Of a DNA stretch of 64,000 nt, positions 1 through 7,643 are shown in pieces (within the stretch, counting starts at the first letter, position 1; the number at the start of each line of letters is the position of its first letter). The stretch is from contig PEQN01000001.1 of NCBI GenBank assembly GCA_002786225.1, positions 124,001 through 188,000 of the forward strand, written 5' to 3'. The DNA is from Leptospira sp. (lineage in GTDB: Bacteria > Spirochaetota > Leptospiria > Leptospirales > Leptospiraceae). A model generated the notes under the pieces. That model made no database searches. It was not told where the DNA came from and saw nothing but the letters and a program-made list of their open reading frames with translations. The position numbers and the translations under genes were made by a program.

Positions 1-2
1 CT

Positions 3-863
3 GGTTCTTACATCGCTAAATACAAAGAAGAAAAAGCATTTATTGAACCTAATGAATATTTTACGAAAAAGAAATCCTCCCTTCCAAAACGCATCATTCA
101 TGCCAAAGATAGAAAAGAAATGCTTCTTGTAGACCGAGGAGTTTTTATTTACGGACAGGGGATCGATTCGACTGAGGCAAGTTTTAATGCGGAATTCTTC
201 CAACCTAACCTTGGGAATCTTGTTGAAATTGCTCCCTTTTATATGGATAAGTACGAAGTGACTAATGAAGAATACAAATTGTACCTTAAAGAAACAAATT
301 CTAAACCTCCAGCACATTGGGAAAATGGAAACATTCCCGAAGGTAAAGAATCTCACCCTGTGAATTTTCTTTCATTTAAAGAGGTTCAAGGCTATGCTAA
401 ATGGTCAGGAAAAAGAATACCAACTGAAATGGAATGGGAGAAAGCAGCTAGAGGCCCAGGAATTGAAATTTACCAAAATCGCGATGAAACCTTAAGCTAT
501 TACATCCAATCCATAGCTTATCCTTTTGGAAATGAATTTGATGCTAGGCTATGCAATACATTTGAATCAGGCATCAAGTCTACAATTTCAGTGTATGAGC
601 TTCCTACTACATCTGCTAGTCCCTACGGAATGATTGGAATGTGTGGGAATGTTGCAGAATGGACGGATAGCTTTTATAATGCTTATCTAAACCAACCATT
701 TGTTCTGAAAGGATATGGAAAAGTATACAAAGTAATTCGTGGTGGTTCTTACTTAGAAAATTCTTCCAATGCTAAATCTTTCCATAGATCCTATGGTGGA
801 AATCCGAATCTTTCTGAAGATAGAAGAGCTGGTTTTCGATTGGTTACAGATTATAAACAGTAA
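3..863 (+). CDS. SUMF1/FGE-sulfatase-fold protein, 5' end outside the window
   Basis: The reading frame is already open at base 3 and runs to the TAA at 861-863, so the gene begins before the window; the ATG at 120 is internal to the visible frame. The protein has the landmarks of the formylglycine-generating-enzyme-like fold: MDKYEVTNEEY, RIPTEMEWEKAARG, MCGNVAEWTDS, then RGGSY and a terminal GFRLV. In true FGE enzymes two cysteines follow the GGSY element and oxidise the sulfatase cysteine. Here that stretch (GGSYLENSSNAKSFHRSY) has no cysteine, so sulfatase activation is unlikely. Members of this fold without the cysteines serve as lectin-like or kinase-associated modules. The N-terminal part that would show a signal peptide or partner domain is missing. 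The family call is firm; the role is unknown. Confidence 0.8.
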   Translation, partial: GSYIAKYKEEKAFIEPNEYFTKKKSSLPKRIIHAKDRKEMLLVDRGVFIYGQGIDSTEASFNAEFFQPNLGNLVEIAPFYMDKYEVTNEEYKLYLKETNSKPPAHWENGNIPEGKESHPVNFLSFKEVQGYAKWSGKRIPTEMEWEKAARGPGIEIYQNRDETLSYYIQSIAYPFGNEFDARLCNTFESGIKSTISVYELPTTSASPYGMIGMCGNVAEWTDSFYNAYLNQPFVLKGYGKVYKVIRGGSYLENSSNAKSFHRSYGGNPNLSEDRRAGFRLVTDYKQ

Positions 864-927
864 TATTCATTTGGAACTCAGATTATTACATTTAGACTTT
901 TGAATTGCAGAAGGTTTAATTTGATTT

Positions 928-945
928 GTCAATAAATTTATTGAC
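928..945. promoter_or_regulatory. 18-bp perfect palindrome upstream of a diguanylate cyclase
   Basis: GTCAATAAATTTATTGAC is a perfect dyad lying 39 bases before the ATG at 984. A TATAAT hexamer follows at 958-963. The arrangement resembles an operator beside a -10 box, but no good -35 lies 16-18 bases upstream of that hexamer. The surroundings are AT-rich, so chance symmetry is possible. No known regulator is assigned. Confidence 0.3.
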
Positions 946-983
946 TAATTCTGGAATTATAATGATTTAACAAAATAGCTATT

Positions 984-1841
984 ATGAAAAATGAAAAAGA
1001 ATTATTAGAAGCGCAAATACTACTAGATCAAATAAATAAAGAGTTAGAGGAATCACCTTGGTCTATTCCTACAGTTACACAAGCGGATATAATTAAAAAT
1101 CCAGCCTCTCTTTCGCATCTCATTTATCTTTTAACTAATATCTCACTAACTCATAAAGAAGCTCGCATTCTCTTAGATAAAACTTTTGAGATGAGAATTG
1201 CGATGTCCAAATGCCTTAACCGTCCTGTAGATTTTCGAGTTTCTTTACTCGATCTTTTGATCAATGAAAAAGATTTTATCCACAATCCAAAAGTAATTGA
1301 GATAAAATTGTACCTCGAACAGGAGAGAAAAACAGTAATTGATTACTTAACAGGTTTATACAATAAAAGATATTTTGATGATGCCTTGATCCGTGAATTC
1401 AACCAAGCTAAAAGGCATAAGAGAAATCTATCAATACTCCTTATAGACATAGATGATTTCAAAAAAGTCAACGACAACTATGGTCATGGAATGGGAGATG
1501 AGGTACTGAAGAATCTTGCAAAAATTATTCAGAAGAATACAAGAAAGGAAGATACAATTTGTCGCACTGGTGGTGAGGAATTTACACTTTTGCTACCCGA
1601 TACTCCAAGCGAAGGTGCTTTCAAAGTAGGGGAAAAAATTCGTATAGAATTCAATAATGAAAAACTAGGAAGTGATTTTCTTTCCTTTTCGGGGGGAGTT
1701 TCTGTCTTTCCTAAAGATTCTGATAAGGCAGAAGAAATTGTATACTTGGCAGACAAGGCTATGTATTATTCTAAGTATTTGGGTAAAAATCAAATTTCCA
1801 TTATGAATCCAAATATTCGTGAAAAAACAATCCTTTTGTAA
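984..1841 (+). CDS. GGDEF-domain diguanylate cyclase
   Basis: A 285-residue protein predicted to make cyclic di-GMP from two GTP. The N-terminal ~115 residues are helical with no membrane segment or recognisable sensor domain. The GGDEF domain runs from about residue 117 to 280 and opens with the usual DYLTGLYNKRYF. The metal-binding segment DIDDFKKVNDNYGH is intact and the active-site loop reads GGEEF at 196-200. An inhibitory I-site RKED (187-190) lies exactly five residues before GGEEF, so product feedback is expected. It stands alone between a FGE-like gene and a lipoprotein gene. The input signal is unknown. Confidence 0.92.
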   Translation: MKNEKELLEAQILLDQINKELEESPWSIPTVTQADIIKNPASLSHLIYLLTNISLTHKEARILLDKTFEMRIAMSKCLNRPVDFRVSLLDLLINEKDFIHNPKVIEIKLYLEQERKTVIDYLTGLYNKRYFDDALIREFNQAKRHKRNLSILLIDIDDFKKVNDNYGHGMGDEVLKNLAKIIQKNTRKEDTICRTGGEEFTLLLPDTPSEGAFKVGEKIRIEFNNEKLGSDFLSFSGGVSVFPKDSDKAEEIVYLADKAMYYSKYLGKNQISIMNPNIREKTILL

Positions 1842-1851
1842 TATTTCTATT

Positions 1852-1884
1852 TCAAGATCTATAAAATTCCTCTTGATCTTTTTG
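1852..1884 (+). terminator. weak hairpin with T-tract after the diguanylate cyclase gene
   Basis: TCAAGA (1852-1857) and TCTTGA (1871-1876) can pair as a 6-bp stem with a 13-base loop, followed by TCTTTTTG. It lies 10 bases past the stop at 1841. The stem is short and AT-rich, so this is only a plausible intrinsic terminator. Confidence 0.3.
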
Positions 1885-1907
1885 TTTTCTAATGAAAACT
1901 TAGAAAG

Positions 1908-2279
1908 ATGAAAAGATACCTAACAATTTTACTATTCCTTTTTTCTTTAGTTGGTCTTGCACATTGTTCTGATAAAAGCAAGCCTGGTTACTTTTTCAAA
2001 CCTGCAACGAATCCAAACACAGACCTTCGTAAATTAGAAATCGATACTATCCGAGTAGGTGATTCCTTAGTGAAAGCAACTGCTGTCTTAGGAAAGCCAA
2101 CAGAAAAGACTTCGACCCAAGCTGGTACTACAATGATTTGGTGGTTTATTTCTACAGACTACCAAGAAGACTCCTACCAAACACTAAAAGACAAACCAAA
2201 AGAAACAGAAGGTTATAAATTTTTGAAATTGGTTTTTGATCCCAAAGGTATCATTACATCCAAGGAATTTGAACTTTAG
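1908..2279 (+). CDS. small lipoprotein with BamE/SmpA-like domain
   Basis: A 123-residue protein with a charged start (MKR), a hydrophobic segment and a lipobox-like LAHC with cysteine at residue 21, so it is predicted to be lipid-anchored. The mature part holds IRVGDSLVKATAVLGKPTEK, then a tryptophan-rich strand (MIWWF) and LKLVFDPKGIITSKEF near the end. This order matches the small alpha-beta fold of the SmpA/OmlA (BamE) type: a helix ending in LGKP, then strands ending in F(D)xxGxI. BamE belongs to the outer-membrane assembly complex, but the same fold occurs in many lipoproteins of unknown role, so BAM membership is not claimed. The stop at 2279 is 3 bases from the next start, suggesting cotranscription with the SDR gene. 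Confidence 0.65.
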   Translation: MKRYLTILLFLFSLVGLAHCSDKSKPGYFFKPATNPNTDLRKLEIDTIRVGDSLVKATAVLGKPTEKTSTQAGTTMIWWFISTDYQEDSYQTLKDKPKETEGYKFLKLVFDPKGIITSKEFEL

Positions 2280-2282
2280 ATC

Positions 2283-2990
2283 ATGACTGAACATAAAGTC
2301 GCTATTGTAACGGGTGGCAATCGAGGAATTGGTTTCGAAGTTTGCCGACAACTTGGCAAGCTAGGATACCATGTTATCCTGACATCTCGTAAGAAGAAGC
2401 GTGGCAAAGATGCAGCTAAAAAATTAAAAAAAGAAGGCTACTCAGTAAAATTCAAAGAATTGAATATAACCGATCCTGAAAGCATTCGAGCTTTTATAAA
2501 ATGGGCAAAAAAGAAGTTGGATACTATTGATGTTCTTGTGAATAATGCGGGAGTCTTTTTAGATAATCCAAATGAATCTGCACTTTCAATCAATCAAAAG
2601 ACTATCAAAAAGACTTTAGATACGAATTTTTATGGAACCTTTCATCTATCCCAAGGAATCATTAATCTTATGATTAATAGTGGTTATGGTAGAGTTGTGA
2701 ATGTTTCCTCTGGAATGGGTCAATTGTCAAACATGAATGGGGGCTATCTGGGTTACCGAGTTTCCAAAACTGCTGTCAACGCCCTTACTAGAATTCTTGC
2801 TGAGGAAGTAAAAGGGCAAAATATTTTAATCAATTCAGTATGCCCTGGTTGGGTTAAGACCCGAATGGGTGGAGAGAATGCAACACGCTCTACTGAAGAA
2901 GGTGCAGATACTATAACATGGCTAGCTACCCTTCCCGAAGAAGGTCCTAGTGGTGGATTCTTCCGCGATCGCAAGCCCATAGAGTGGTAA
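2283..2990 (+). CDS. short-chain dehydrogenase/reductase (SDR)
   Basis: A 235-residue classical SDR. The cofactor loop TGGNRGIG is at residues 10-17, the NNAG motif at 87-90, and the catalytic serine/tyrosine/lysine set is VSS near 142, Y158 and K162 (YRVSK). R36 and the following lysines after the second strand (TSRKKKR) suggest NADPH preference, an inference. The PGWVKTRMGG segment after the active site is typical of carbonyl-reductase-like members. The substrate cannot be read from sequence. The gene starts 3 bases after the lipoprotein stop and ends 10 bases before the epimerase-like gene, so the three are likely one transcript. Confidence 0.9.
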   Translation: MTEHKVAIVTGGNRGIGFEVCRQLGKLGYHVILTSRKKKRGKDAAKKLKKEGYSVKFKELNITDPESIRAFIKWAKKKLDTIDVLVNNAGVFLDNPNESALSINQKTIKKTLDTNFYGTFHLSQGIINLMINSGYGRVVNVSSGMGQLSNMNGGYLGYRVSKTAVNALTRILAEEVKGQNILINSVCPGWVKTRMGGENATRSTEEGADTITWLATLPEEGPSGGFFRDRKPIEW

Positions 2991-3000
2991 TTCATTCATT

Positions 3001-4020
3001 TTGAAACCAAAAAAAATTTTAATCACAGGTGCTGGCGGATTCATTGGAAGATCCTTAATTCGTAAAGCACTTTCCATAGGTGCAAAAGTCGTAGCCTTGG
3101 AGATAGATCCAAGCCGAGCGGAACAAATTCGATCAGAATTTAAAATCGATGTAGTGCTTGGAAGTCTTTTGGATCATAACAATCGCAGCCAAGCACTCAA
3201 CGGTGTTGATACTGTCATTCATACAGCAGCCATTATGAAAGAGTCTGGCTCTATAGAAGAATTTCGAAGAACAAATGTGGATGCAAGCTACCAACTTGCA
3301 GATGAAGCAAGGAAATCTAAGGCAAAAGTTTTTGTTCATTTATCATCTGTTATGGTTTATGGATTTCATTATCCTCCTTATGTAACAGAGACTGGCCCTC
3401 TTCGTGGGGAAGAAAATCCATACTGCCAAACAAAAATTGAAGGGGAAGCAGCTCTCATGCCTTTGAATTCACCCAAAAAATTTGGTGTGATCATCATTCG
3501 TCCTGGCGATGTTTATGGTCCTGGATCAGAGCCTTGGGTGACTCGACCATTGGAAATAATGGATAAGGGGCTTTTTGCCTTGCCTAGCGGTGGAAAGGGG
3601 ATAATGAACCTTACCTATGTTGATAATCTAGCAGATGCTATCTTCTTAGCAATAGAGCAAAATGCCTTCGGTGAAATTTTTAATATTACAGATGGTAAGG
3701 CTATCACTTGGGCTGAATACTTCCGTGATCTTGCCCAAATTTCTGGAAGACCTCTTCCTAAGTCCTTACCTTATATCCTATCAAAAGGTTTGGTTCATGT
3801 TGTAGGATCCTTTTATAAAATCATAGGATCCAAGTCACCAGTTACTGCTGAAGGCGTTGATTTTATCAACCGCCCACATCCTGTTTCCATAGAAAAAGCT
3901 CGAAAGGTTTTGGGTTTTACTCCAAAACTTAGCTATGAGCTAGGTATGAAGAAAATTAAGGAATGGCTGGATACAGAAGGTCTGATCCTGCATTCTAAGA
4001 ATTCAAAAATCAGAAACTAA
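3001..4020 (+). CDS. NAD-dependent epimerase/dehydratase family protein
   Basis: A 339-residue extended SDR. The Rossmann fold begins at once (KKILITGAGGFIGRSL), which supports the TTG start at 3001 because no upstream room remains after the preceding stop at 2990. Aspartate 37 after the second strand indicates NAD binding. The catalytic pair is Y141 and K145 (YCQTK), preceded by SSVMVYG. The R-P-G-D-V-Y-G-P-G motif and an SYELGMKKIKEWL ending resemble 3-beta-hydroxysteroid dehydrogenase or nucleotide-sugar epimerase members. The substrate is unknown. No strong Shine-Dalgarno precedes the TTG, so translation may rely on coupling to the SDR gene. Confidence 0.85.
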   Translation: MKPKKILITGAGGFIGRSLIRKALSIGAKVVALEIDPSRAEQIRSEFKIDVVLGSLLDHNNRSQALNGVDTVIHTAAIMKESGSIEEFRRTNVDASYQLADEARKSKAKVFVHLSSVMVYGFHYPPYVTETGPLRGEENPYCQTKIEGEAALMPLNSPKKFGVIIIRPGDVYGPGSEPWVTRPLEIMDKGLFALPSGGKGIMNLTYVDNLADAIFLAIEQNAFGEIFNITDGKAITWAEYFRDLAQISGRPLPKSLPYILSKGLVHVVGSFYKIIGSKSPVTAEGVDFINRPHPVSIEKARKVLGFTPKLSYELGMKKIKEWLDTEGLILHSKNSKIRN

Positions 4021-4137
4021 TTTTCATTTTTCTTTCCCTTCTTTAAACTCAAGCACTCTAACAATCCTCAGAATATAAAGTTCTATGCAAAAAGCCTATT
4101 TCTAATGGAAATGGTAGAAAAACGTTTAGGAAATCTC

Positions 4138-4551
4138 ATGGAAAGAACATTCATAATGCTAAAACCCGATGCTGTTAAAAACGGTCATATCGGAAATATT
4201 CTTGCACATATTCAGAAAGAAGGCTTTAAAATCAAAGGATTGAAAATGCTTACTCTATCCAACCACGATGCAAAACAATTTTATAAAGTACACTCTGCAC
4301 GTCCTTTTTACAATGATCTTTGCTCTTATATGGCTAGTGGTCCAATTGTAGCAGCTGTCTTAGAAAGAGACAATGCTGTTCTTCATTGGAGAGATGTAAT
4401 TGGTGCAACTGATCCAAAAGAAGCGAAAGAAGGTACAATTCGTAAATTGTATGCTGAAAGTAAAGAAGCCAATGCTGTTCATGGTTCTGACTCTGTAGAC
4501 AATGCTGATTTCGAAATTAGCTTTTTCTTCAAGAACTACGAATTAGTTTAA
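4138..4551 (+). CDS. ndk: nucleoside diphosphate kinase
   Basis: Transfers the gamma-phosphate from ATP to other nucleoside diphosphates through a phosphohistidine. The protein opens with [16 protein letters not shown], the usual NDK start, and carries NAVHGSDS with the catalytic histidine at residue 115 of 137. I chose the ATG at 4138 over 4105 because TAGGAAA at 4127-4133 is a good ribosome site and the resulting length is the family norm; the upstream start would add 11 unusual residues. The FF.KNYELV end is complete. A strong hairpin just after the stop (4560-4596) separates it from the prenyl synthase gene. Confidence 0.96.
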   Translation: MERTFIMLKPDAVKNGHIGNILAHIQKEGFKIKGLKMLTLSNHDAKQFYKVHSARPFYNDLCSYMASGPIVAAVLERDNAVLHWRDVIGATDPKEAKEGTIRKLYAESKEANAVHGSDSVDNADFEISFFFKNYELV

Positions 4552-4559
4552 TAATTTAT

Positions 4560-4596
4560 TAGACCTTACTTTAGAAATTCACTTGAGTAAGGTCTA
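4560..4596 (+). promoter_or_regulatory. 11-bp RNA hairpin covering the ribosome site of the polyprenyl synthase gene
   Basis: TAGACCTTACT (4560-4570) and AGTAAGGTCTA (4586-4596) are perfect inverted repeats with a 15-base loop. The 3' arm contains the only Shine-Dalgarno-like run (GTAAGG, 4587-4592) before the start codons at 4596 and 4605. No T-tract follows the stem, so a simple terminator for ndk is less convincing than a structure that hides the ribosome site. The pairing is seen directly; regulation is inferred. Confidence 0.5.
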
Positions 4597-4604
4597 TGCT
4601 AGCA

Positions 4605-5558
4605 ATGGAAGATAAGCGAACCAAATTTTTACAAACATTTCAATTCCTCCAACAAAATTTCAATCAATTTCTAATCTCTGAAATCTTCCCTCTCATTGAA
4701 TTAAATTCCCATCCTACTCTAGCAAAGGCTATGATTTATAGTCTTAAAGCAGGTGGCAAAAGAATCCGCCCTATTCTAACAATATCCTCCTATCATTCAG
4801 GAAAACCATTTAACATAGATTCCATTAACAAAAGTATTCTATTGCTTGCATGCGCAACTGAAATGATACATACCTATTCATTGATTCATGATGATCTTCC
4901 TTCTATGGATGATGATGATTTGCGTAGGGGCATCCCAACTTTGCATAAACAATTTTCAGAAAGCACAGCGATACTTGCTGGGGATGCTTTGAATTCATTT
5001 GGTTTCTATCTATGTTCCTTAGTGGAATCGGATTCCAATGACAGAAATCTGATTTCAGACCTAATCAAAATTCTACACAAAGGTGCTGGAATGTCTGGCA
5101 TGGTTTCTGGTCAAATGGAAGATCTTGAGATGGAGGGAAATGATGGATTTCTCAGAAAACTAAGTTTAAATATGAAAGAAGAAATCCTATTCCGCATTCA
5201 CAAACGAAAAACAGGGGAACTTATTTTAGCATCTCTGTTATTAGGAAATAGACTAAGAGCAGACCACGTCAATCGATTGGAAGAAATTGAGACTTATGGT
5301 AAGAAAATTGGTCTTCTTTTTCAGCTAACAGATGATATACTAGATACTGAAGGTTCGAGTCAAGAACTTGGGAAGACACCTGGCAAAGATTTGGAAAGTG
5401 GTAAACTTACTTATATCTCGCTTTATGGTTTGGATGAATCTAAAAAGAAAAGAGATCTTTTGATTGAAGAACTCATCCAAATTGGACAGAAATTAGAATC
5501 GGAGGAAGAGTTTTTCTTTAAGAATCTCCCCGTTTACATTGGCTCAAGAAAAAATTAG
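4605..5558 (+). CDS. ispA: polyprenyl (farnesyl/geranylgeranyl) diphosphate synthase
   Basis: Condenses isopentenyl diphosphate with allylic diphosphates to give C15-C20 isoprenoid precursors. The family landmarks are all present: GGKRIRP near residue 51, the first aspartate-rich motif in HTYSLIHDDLPSMDDDDLRR, GDALNSF, and the second aspartate-rich motif in LTDDILDTEG. The insertion inside the first motif (DDLPSMD) is typical of bacterial FPP/GGPP synthases; chain length is not certain. The start at 4605 fits the GTAAGG site better than the ATG at 4596, which would leave only 3 bases. The 3' end overlaps tlyA by 20 bases, and its ribosome site lies in a hairpin. Confidence 0.9.
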   Translation: MEDKRTKFLQTFQFLQQNFNQFLISEIFPLIELNSHPTLAKAMIYSLKAGGKRIRPILTISSYHSGKPFNIDSINKSILLLACATEMIHTYSLIHDDLPSMDDDDLRRGIPTLHKQFSESTAILAGDALNSFGFYLCSLVESDSNDRNLISDLIKILHKGAGMSGMVSGQMEDLEMEGNDGFLRKLSLNMKEEILFRIHKRKTGELILASLLLGNRLRADHVNRLEEIETYGKKIGLLFQLTDDILDTEGSSQELGKTPGKDLESGKLTYISLYGLDESKKKRDLLIEELIQIGQKLESEEEFFFKNLPVYIGSRKN

Positions 5559-6303
5559 ATTAGATGATCTTCTTGTTGAAAGAGGATTAGCAGAATCACA
5601 AACTTTTGCACAATCTCTCATCCTCTCAGGTTCAGTCCTTGTAGATGACCAAGTACAAACTAAATCGGGATTCTTATTCTCTCGCCGAGTAACAATTCGT
5701 ATCAAAGAAAAAATCAAAAACTATGTTTCAAGAGCCGCATACAAACTTTTAGGAGCCTTAGAAAGATTTCCAGAATTTCCTATCTTCTCTCAGTACTGCA
5801 TAGATTTGGGTGCCTCAACAGGAGGCTTCACTCAGGTCTTGCTTGAGAAAGGTGCTTCCAAAGTTTTGGCTGTTGATGTAGGTTATGGACAATTAGAAGA
5901 AAGGATACGTCAGAATCAGCGAGTAGAGATTCTGGATAGATTTCATTTCAAGAATTTGCAATGGGAAAATATTCACCAGGATGGAGATTCTATTTCAATT
6001 ACAGCAGATCTTAGTTTCATTTCTATGGAAAATGTTTTTCTGAAACTACAAGAGTTACACAATGCGAAGAACCAAATTAAGATCCATGCCTTGCTTATGG
6101 TTAAACCACAATTCGAATTAGGTGGAGAATACTTGGATAAAGGAATTGTAAGAGATAAAAAAAATTCTATAAGAATACTTCTTAAATTGATTCGCCAAGC
6201 AAGAAAGCAGTATAAAGCTAAATTTTATGGAATATCAAGGTCTAATATTCTAGGAACTGAAGGCAATCAGGAATACTTTATTTATCTTTCTTGGGGTTTG
6301 TAA
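5539..6303 (+). CDS. tlyA: TlyA-family rRNA 2'-O-methyltransferase / putative hemolysin
   Basis: A 254-residue protein with an N-terminal S4 RNA-binding domain (about 1-60, IRLDDLLVERGLAESQ) followed by an FtsJ-like SAM-dependent methyltransferase (CIDLGASTGGFTQVLLEKGA, then VDVGYGQL). TlyA in mycobacteria 2'-O-methylates 16S and 23S rRNA; several bacterial homologues were first called hemolysins, as in Leptospira. The start is a TTG at 5539: the frame has a stop at 5518 and no other start, so initiation must occur inside the end of the prenyl synthase gene, probably by coupling. The 3' end overlaps the convergent gene by 22 bases (6282-6303). Confidence 0.9.
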   Translation: MAQEKIRLDDLLVERGLAESQTFAQSLILSGSVLVDDQVQTKSGFLFSRRVTIRIKEKIKNYVSRAAYKLLGALERFPEFPIFSQYCIDLGASTGGFTQVLLEKGASKVLAVDVGYGQLEERIRQNQRVEILDRFHFKNLQWENIHQDGDSISITADLSFISMENVFLKLQELHNAKNQIKIHALLMVKPQFELGGEYLDKGIVRDKKNSIRILLKLIRQARKQYKAKFYGISRSNILGTEGNQEYFIYLSWGL

Positions 6304-7298
6304 GGAACCAAAATTTCTAGACAGGTTCCAGCATCTCCATTGAGCATAGAGTCTGCTTGAATGATTTGCGCCATGCATTTAATCAAGTATAAACCTAAAG
6401 AATTAGGATTCTCCATGATTTCTTCTGTCAATTGAGAACTTGCGATGTTATTGAAACCTAAACCATTATCTTTAATCTGTAGACAGAAGTGTTCCCGATT
6501 AGGTTTGATTGAAAGTTTAACAGAGATACTTGAATTTACATGATCTGGTGTGAATGCATATTTGATTGCATTCGATACTGCTTCGAAAATGATTATGCCT
6601 AGTGGTATTGCAACTTTTTCATCCAAATCAATCGAATGAATGTCTATTTGAATATTAATTTGGTATTCAACATTCTTTTTGAATTTATCCCATGTATAAT
6701 AAATTAATCTAGAAAAGTATTCCTTGGAATCAACCTTATGCAAGCCATTAGAATCTTCTTTGGCTAAGCTATAAAATAAATTAATTCCATGAAATCTTAC
6801 AAGATCATTTAAAAATTCAACCTTATCACTTATGCTTTCAAACTGTTCGGGATGGTCCCTCATCCAATCTGAAACTGGATGGTAGTAATTTTGGTTGAGG
6901 AGGTAATTGTTTTTTTTGCAATATCTATCGGTAAATATTCTATCCAAGGCCTTGGATACTGCTACTTCAAGTTCATTAGAGAAAAATGGTTTGGATACGA
7001 AACCATAACACCAAGTTTGATCAGCACGCATTCTGGTATTGGAATCTATATTTCCTGTAACTATGACGATGGGAATTTGAAAACGATTCCACAGAGTTTG
7101 TGCAGTCTCTAGACCATCCAAGCCACCCTCTAATTGTATATCCATGACAACTAAATCAGGAGCCTTCTCTGTAGAAATTTGGAAAGCTTCATCACCTGAT
7201 GGAACTACCATAATTACGTGATAACCTATGTGCTCTAACCTTCTACGAATATTCATTCCTATGAAGGCTTCATCCTCAACGACAAGGATGTTAATCAT
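6282..7298 (-). CDS. response regulator receiver fused to a histidine-kinase ATPase domain
   Basis: The receiver domain occupies about residues 1-122, with the acidic pair DE near the start, phospho-acceptor aspartate in VVMDIQLEG and the conserved lysine in FVSKPF. The C-terminal half is a HATPase: the N-box EAVSNAIKYAF, then IKDNGLGF and NSLGLYLIK. The middle (VRFHGINLFYSL..., SKEYFSRLIYY) matches the second half of a HisKA_2 dimerisation domain, but the usual HRVKNN phospho-histidine motif is absent. It may bind ATP without autophosphorylating on a standard histidine. The ATG at 7298 has AGG 8 bases upstream; an ATG at 7304 is the alternative. No DNA-binding domain is seen. Confidence 0.85.
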   Translation of the reverse strand: MINILVVEDEAFIGMNIRRRLEHIGYHVIMVVPSGDEAFQISTEKAPDLVVMDIQLEGGLDGLETAQTLWNRFQIPIVIVTGNIDSNTRMRADQTWCYGFVSKPFFSNELEVAVSKALDRIFTDRYCKKNNYLLNQNYYHPVSDWMRDHPEQFESISDKVEFLNDLVRFHGINLFYSLAKEDSNGLHKVDSKEYFSRLIYYTWDKFKKNVEYQINIQIDIHSIDLDEKVAIPLGIIIFEAVSNAIKYAFTPDHVNSSISVKLSIKPNREHFCLQIKDNGLGFNNIASSQLTEEIMENPNSLGLYLIKCMAQIIQADSMLNGDAGTCLEILVPYKPQER

Positions 7299-7405
7299 TC
7301 CCATGACCTGATTTTAGCTTAGCTAGTTTGGGTTAAAGATATTTTGTTTGGAATGATTTTTTTTTTGATTTGACTAGAAACTATTTTCTTTTTTATTTTG
7401 AACAA

Positions 7406-7639
7406 ATGGCTGATAAAACAAGCAAACAACCTGAAAACATTCCTGGCAAATTCTATGTAGATCAAAACTGTGTTCCCTGCAACGACTGTATCCATGAAGC
7501 ACCAAATCTTTTAAAATACAATGCAGATGAAAGTCATGTCTACTTTTTTAAACAACCAAGCACACCAGATGAAATAAAAGCAGCAAGAAATGCTATCTCT
7601 GTCTGCCCAGTCGAAGCGATTGGAGAAGATGGAGAATAA
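7406..7639 (+). CDS. small 4Fe-4S ferredoxin
   Basis: A 77-residue electron-transfer protein. Three cysteines lie in CVPCNDC and the fourth in SVCPVEAI near the C-terminus, the arrangement of single-cluster ferredoxins. The ATG at 7406 gives a normal ferredoxin N-terminus (MADKTSK); extending to the TTG at 7370 adds an unlikely hydrophobic leader. Neighbours give no clue to the redox partner: an alpha/beta hydrolase follows convergently only 4 bases downstream. Family call is firm and partner unknown. Confidence 0.87.
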   Translation: MADKTSKQPENIPGKFYVDQNCVPCNDCIHEAPNLLKYNADESHVYFFKQPSTPDEIKAARNAISVCPVEAIGEDGE

Positions 7640-7643
7640 AAAA

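Noticed and set aside
4105..4137. Upstream ATG extension of ndk
   Set aside because: The start at 4138 has a good ribosome site and gives the normal 137-residue enzyme; the extension adds residues foreign to the family.
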